A stretch of DNA of 64,000 bases. It comes from Bacteroidetes bacterium UBA2475 (GTDB taxonomy: Bacteria > Bacteroidota > Bacteroidia > B-17B0 > Aurantibacillaceae). The stretch spans positions 372,001-436,000 of the forward strand of contig DDPF01000010.1 of NCBI GenBank assembly GCA_002342065.1. Direction: 5' to 3'. Shown piece after piece: positions 60,692 to 64,000 of the stretch. How positions within the stretch are numbered: the first letter of the stretch is position 1; every line of letters begins with the position of its first letter. The notes under the pieces were generated by a model, which saw nothing but the letters and a program-made list of their open reading frames with translations, ran no database searches and was not told the origin of the DNA. The position numbers and the translations under genes are program-made.

Positions 60692-62118
60692 CCGGCCTTT
60701 GCTTTATCAAATCCGCTCCGCACCATTACCCCCCAACCTTTAACACCGCGAGCTTTATGAATATTGCCTTTAATTGCCGAATAAACTATATAAGGATGAA
60801 AAAATAAGGGTTCCAATATTGCAATCATAATTAATTTAGCAAAATCTGATTTTAAACTATATTGATGAAATGTGTATTCTTCAGTTAATAACGACAATAA
60901 TGAAAACATAATTGCAAAAGCGTAAACAAAAAGTAAAAGCAGAAGGAAAAATTTCCAATTAACTAATCCAAATAATGCTAAAAAAAAGGAAATTATAATT
61001 CCTAAAAATTCAATTATAGGTGCTAGGTATTCGAAAATTAACCAGTAAGGAAAACTAATCATCCCAAGAAATTTATATTTAGGATTTAAAAGCATTTTGC
61101 GATGAATCCATAAAGTTTCCATCGTACCGCGAGTCCACCTGTTACGTTGGCTGCCTAGTATTTTATAATTGTCAGGAGCCTCAGTCCAACATAATGGATC
61201 GGGAATAAATGTTACTTTATACCGTTCATTTTTTTCAACCATATACCTACGCATTCGCACTACAAGCTCCATATCCTCACCTACTGTTTTGTGATCGTAT
61301 CCTCCACACTTAATAACAACTTCCTTATCAAACATCCCGAATGCCCCGGAAATCAACAATAGCCCATCTAATTTACTCCATGCCATTCTGCCCAACAGAA
61401 ATGCTCTTATATATTCTAAAACCTGAACCCTTGGCAAAAATTTATCTGGTATGTTTACCTTAATTAATCTTCCTGACTTTACAATGCATGAGTTTGCAAT
61501 GCGCACCACACCACCGGAGGCAATAACCCTTATATCACTCTCTTCCATAAATGGTTTAATCATTTTAAGCAGAGCATCTTGTTCAAGCACGCAATCTACA
61601 TCTATACACGCTATATATGGATTAGAAGAAATATTAATTCCAACGTTTAATGCGTCTGATTTGCCTCCGTTAACTTTATCTACAACAATAAGTTTTTTAA
61701 AAGCAGGGTTTTCAGATTTGTAAATCCCTTTTATTGGTTTGGTTTTAATAGCGGGACTGAAAATAAAATCAACTTTTTTTAACTGATAAGTTTTAACCAA
61801 TAAATCAATAGAATTATCTTTGCTTCCATCATTCACAATTATTACTTCATAATTGTTATAATGCAATGATAATAAAGAGCGAACATTCTCTTCAATAGTT
61901 TTTCCTTCGTTATAGGCAGGAGCTATAAGCGTAATTGCCGGCGCAAGATTAGAGGGTAAGATAATATTATAGTCAACAAAACTATGCCTTTTAAGATAGT
62001 AGCTCATGGCTCTAATTGAAATTAAAGCGAGAATAACATAAGACGACATAATGAAAATTGCAAACAGCAATATCCCAACATTAAAATAATAAACAAAATT
62101 ATGCAGGTAATTATTCAT
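60688..62118 (-). CDS. Membrane glycosyltransferase family 2 (processive-type)
   Basis: A polysaccharide-synthase-like enzyme (cellulose/PNAG/hyaluronan synthase-type). Start chosen at ATG 62118 (MNNYLHNFVYYFNVGILLFA), which avoids overlap with the HEAT gene; ATGs at 62136 and 62160 are also in frame. Two N-terminal helices, then the GT-A domain: LIAPAYNEGKTIEENVRSLL, VIIVNDGSKDNS, the metal-binding DVDCVLEQDAL, the acceptor GEDMELVVRMRRY and the QRNRWTRGTMETL (Q..RW) motif. Several C-terminal helices follow. No PilZ domain is visible. Confidence 0.9.
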   Translation of the reverse strand: MNNYLHNFVYYFNVGILLFAIFIMSSYVILALISIRAMSYYLKRHSFVDYNIILPSNLAPAITLIAPAYNEGKTIEENVRSLLSLHYNNYEVIIVNDGSKDNSIDLLVKTYQLKKVDFIFSPAIKTKPIKGIYKSENPAFKKLIVVDKVNGGKSDALNVGINISSNPYIACIDVDCVLEQDALLKMIKPFMEESDIRVIASGGVVRIANSCIVKSGRLIKVNIPDKFLPRVQVLEYIRAFLLGRMAWSKLDGLLLISGAFGMFDKEVVIKCGGYDHKTVGEDMELVVRMRRYMVEKNERYKVTFIPDPLCWTEAPDNYKILGSQRNRWTRGTMETLWIHRKMLLNPKYKFLGMISFPYWLIFEYLAPIIEFLGIIISFFLALFGLVNWKFFLLLLLFVYAFAIMFSLLSLLTEEYTFHQYSLKSDFAKLIMIAILEPLFFHPYIVYSAIKGNIHKARGVKGWGVMVRSGFDKAKAG

Positions 62119-62125
62119 TAATAGT

Positions 62126-63229
62126 TTAGTAAACATTATTATTAATAATAGAAATTGCATGTTGACTCAACATAATTTCTTCTTTTATTAAATTTTTAAT
62201 TTTGGTTCCCATAATACTTTGCAATGAAATGATTGATAAGTAACAAACATCAAATTCCGGATGCTTGAGCTGGCCAAGCAAGAACTTTTTATGTGTTTCA
62301 TTTCCTAAAACCGATAGGGCTTTAATTATTTCTATTTTAATTTCATAGGCCTCATCGGCATAATTATTTAACAAAGTTGTTACATACTCTTCAGCATAAA
62401 AAGTAACCATAGCTTGAATAACGAGTTTTCGAACCTTAACCGATTTATGATTTAATAGTTCAGAAAGAACAGGAAGTGATGAGGCTTGCTTAAAATAAGA
62501 TATTAACCGAATCGAAAAAACAGTTAGGTGTGTGTTTGTGCTATTAAGATAAAAACTGAAATCCGGAAGTTTAGATTTATCTGATTTATTAAGTATTGAG
62601 ATAATATTTAACTGTTGCCATTCATCTGTTTTTATAGAATTATCAAGTAGGAAAATCAAGCCATTAAAACCATCTAGCCTTACTATTGCATAGCCTAACT
62701 CTTCCTTAAAAACACGGTTAGAATTTATATATAACTTACGAAGATCATTAAATGATTCAGAAACACCCATTTGAGCAAGTTCCTTAGCCCCCTTACATTT
62801 TATATGCCATTTGTAACTATTCAATTTTTTATTCGAGTCTTTAATTAATTCAGCTTCTCTATAAAATAGCACCAACTTATCTGCATACACACCTGTAAAA
62901 TTTCCATGAAGCCTTAGTAATTCGTTTAACAAAACAGATCTGAAAAATTTATCCTTTAAGTGTTTTGTTATGTCAATTTGCTTTCCAATCTCTTCCAGCG
63001 ATTTATCTTCGAATAGAATTTTATTGAAAATATCTTCAACTAAAAGTAATACACTTGATCTGGCTGTATCATTTCTTTGATGTTTGGTTCGGCTCAAAAT
63101 AAGTAATATGAAAAACAAAAGTGCAAGCCCAATAAATAATATGATGCTTGCAACAAGAAATATCTTTAATTTATAATCGTAATCAGCCTGATCGCTGTTT
63201 TTATTTATTATTTCACTTATCCGATCCAA
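62126..63229 (-). CDS. Membrane-anchored HEAT-repeat protein
   Basis: A 367-residue protein with one membrane helix at about residues 22-45 (LKIFLVASIILFIGLALLFF) and a cytosolic-facing or periplasm-facing helical solenoid from about 60 to the end. Repeats such as ASSLPVLSELLNHKSVKVRKLVIQAM and YEIKIEIIKALSVLGNETHKKF fit HEAT units. It could be a scaffold for the glycosyltransferase next door. Downstream gap to that gene 7 bp (with start 62118), upstream 1 bp to the YaiO-like gene; clearly one operon. Confidence 0.75.
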   Translation of the reverse strand: MDRISEIINKNSDQADYDYKLKIFLVASIILFIGLALLFFILLILSRTKHQRNDTARSSVLLLVEDIFNKILFEDKSLEEIGKQIDITKHLKDKFFRSVLLNELLRLHGNFTGVYADKLVLFYREAELIKDSNKKLNSYKWHIKCKGAKELAQMGVSESFNDLRKLYINSNRVFKEELGYAIVRLDGFNGLIFLLDNSIKTDEWQQLNIISILNKSDKSKLPDFSFYLNSTNTHLTVFSIRLISYFKQASSLPVLSELLNHKSVKVRKLVIQAMVTFYAEEYVTTLLNNYADEAYEIKIEIIKALSVLGNETHKKFLLGQLKHPEFDVCYLSIISLQSIMGTKIKNLIKEEIMLSQHAISIINNNVY

Positions 63230-63230
63230 A

Positions 63231-64000
63231 TTAAAATTTTTTTGAAACTGTTATTTGTGCATCAAAACGATTTCTGAAAAAAGTAGGATAATACTCTTCA
63301 TAATCATACATAACAAAGGGACGTATAAACAAACTTTTGCCAAGCCTAAACTGAAAGTCAAAACCTATTCTTTGTGAATTTAGTCGGGCAATATCCTGAT
63401 AAAAGGCATAAAGAAAAGGTGCAGAACCATAAATTGCATTTATACTAAAGTAAGTATCATTCTTTTTAAAATATTTTCTTGCTTGCAAGGTATGCGATGT
63501 GAAGATTTGTGAATTTGGTGTAACAAAATAAGGCCTGTAAGTGAATTTCCAGTTTTTGTAATACCAAGTTAATGAAGGAGTATAAATATATACATCAACA
63601 ATTGAAAAATGTAAATATCTTAAACCTAAAGAGGCTTCGAACTGCTTGCCTAACTTTTGATAAACATCAAATGTTGCTCTGAATAGTGGAAAAATAGTGT
63701 TTTTTTCGGCAACACCTATATTAAGATAAAGATATGTTTTTCTGGCAATTTTTGGATATGCATCCAATTCAAATTGTGTTCCCGAGCCTGGATTTAAATT
63801 CCCGTAAGTTGCTCTAACTATAATAGGGCATTTACGAAACCCACGCTTATACTCAATTGAAGTAAAGTGCCAAGACTTAAAACTCGGATTAGAAAAACTT
63901 GAATTCAAATAGGAAAGAGATACTTGGTTTTTCATGCTTTTTTCTAATACAATATCTTTTAAAGCCAATGTCTCATAGCTTGCAGAATTTATTGCTAATA
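63231..64000 (-). CDS. YaiO-family outer-membrane beta-barrel (5' end beyond window)
   Basis: About 256 C-terminal residues; the frame remains open through the window end, so the N-terminus (usually a TPR region and signal peptide) is outside. The barrel has the YaiO-type pattern: WHFTSIEYKRGFRKCPIIVR, GSGTQFELDAYPKIARKTYL, SLTWYYKNWKFTYRPYF and a terminal DAQITVSKKF with aromatic end. It likely forms the outer-membrane exit of an exopolysaccharide system; first gene of the operon seen here. A TTG at 63968 is not the true start. Confidence 0.8.
   Translation of the reverse strand, partial: LAINSASYETLALKDIVLEKSMKNQVSLSYLNSSFSNPSFKSWHFTSIEYKRGFRKCPIIVRATYGNLNPGSGTQFELDAYPKIARKTYLYLNIGVAEKNTIFPLFRATFDVYQKLGKQFEASLGLRYLHFSIVDVYIYTPSLTWYYKNWKFTYRPYFVTPNSQIFTSHTLQARKYFKKNDTYFSINAIYGSAPFLYAFYQDIARLNSQRIGFDFQFRLGKSLFIRPFVMYDYEEYYPTFFRNRFDAQITVSKKF

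Noticed and set aside
1..64000. CRISPR arrays, rRNA genes and insertion-sequence transposases
   Set aside because: No regularly spaced repeats with unique spacers, no rRNA-like stretch and no DDE or HUH transposase frame was seen.

Overview
The window is a 64 kb stretch of an AT-rich chromosome of a Bacteroidota bacterium (free-living, Flavobacteriales/Sphingobacteriales-like). Support: two secreted proteins with the C-terminal type IX secretion sorting domain, a SecD-SecF fusion, TAnnTTTG -7 promoter elements with a TTG about 20 bp upstream and almost no Shine-Dalgarno sequences, a DUF2279 protein, a SpoIIE phosphatase with TPR sensor, an RteC-like protein, and several palindromic intergenic repeat families typical of this phylum. 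The genes are mostly housekeeping and mostly intact.

Layout. 1-7 kb: 5' part of secA, a secreted agmatine/peptidylarginine-deiminase-like enzyme, secDF. 7-11 kb (minus): a nucleotide-sugar block (UDP-glucuronate decarboxylase, UDP-glucose dehydrogenase, DegT aminotransferase) and a thioesterase. 11-16 kb (plus): a 5'-nucleotidase split into two genes in reversed domain order, dnaA, 3-hydroxybutyryl-CoA dehydrogenase, two small unknowns. 16-24 kb (minus): an ACMSD-like decarboxylase, a lipoprotein, DUF4870, MerR, DUF2279, then an ECF sigma operon with an anti-sigma-like protein, a small periplasmic protein and an outer-membrane protein. 24-34 kb (plus): the fused acyl-CoA mutase IcmF, two TPR signalling proteins (one with a SpoIIE phosphatase, one without), a P-loop kinase, a MORN-type protein, mnmA. 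34-51 kb: a 1487-residue type IX-secreted beta-helix protein, metK, purS, pssA, an ABC-F ATPase, and a DnaE polymerase carrying its own N-terminal proofreading exonuclease. 51-55 kb: a PpiD-like chaperone, a NIF3 protein, a zinc-ribbon protein, tRNA-Val.

55.4-60.3 kb is an integrated accessory island. A large serine recombinase reads into tRNA-Val on the opposite strand, so its last 14 codons and stop are antisense tRNA sequence. Upstream of it in the same operon lie four genes I do not recognise, preceded by a 16-bp direct repeat. An RteC-like gene, an array of 11-bp repeats and a broken TPR gene mark the right side. 60.7-64 kb (minus) holds a YaiO-like outer-membrane barrel (cut by the window end), a membrane-anchored HEAT-repeat protein and a processive-type glycosyltransferase. 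I infer that these three form a synthase-dependent exopolysaccharide production and export unit.

At least six families of palindromic repeat occur. Some copies lie inside or at the edges of genes: half an element in the ABC-F reading frame, and one that supplies both a stop and a start codon. No CRISPR array, rRNA or insertion-sequence transposase was seen. All assignments come from reading the sequence; no database search was run.
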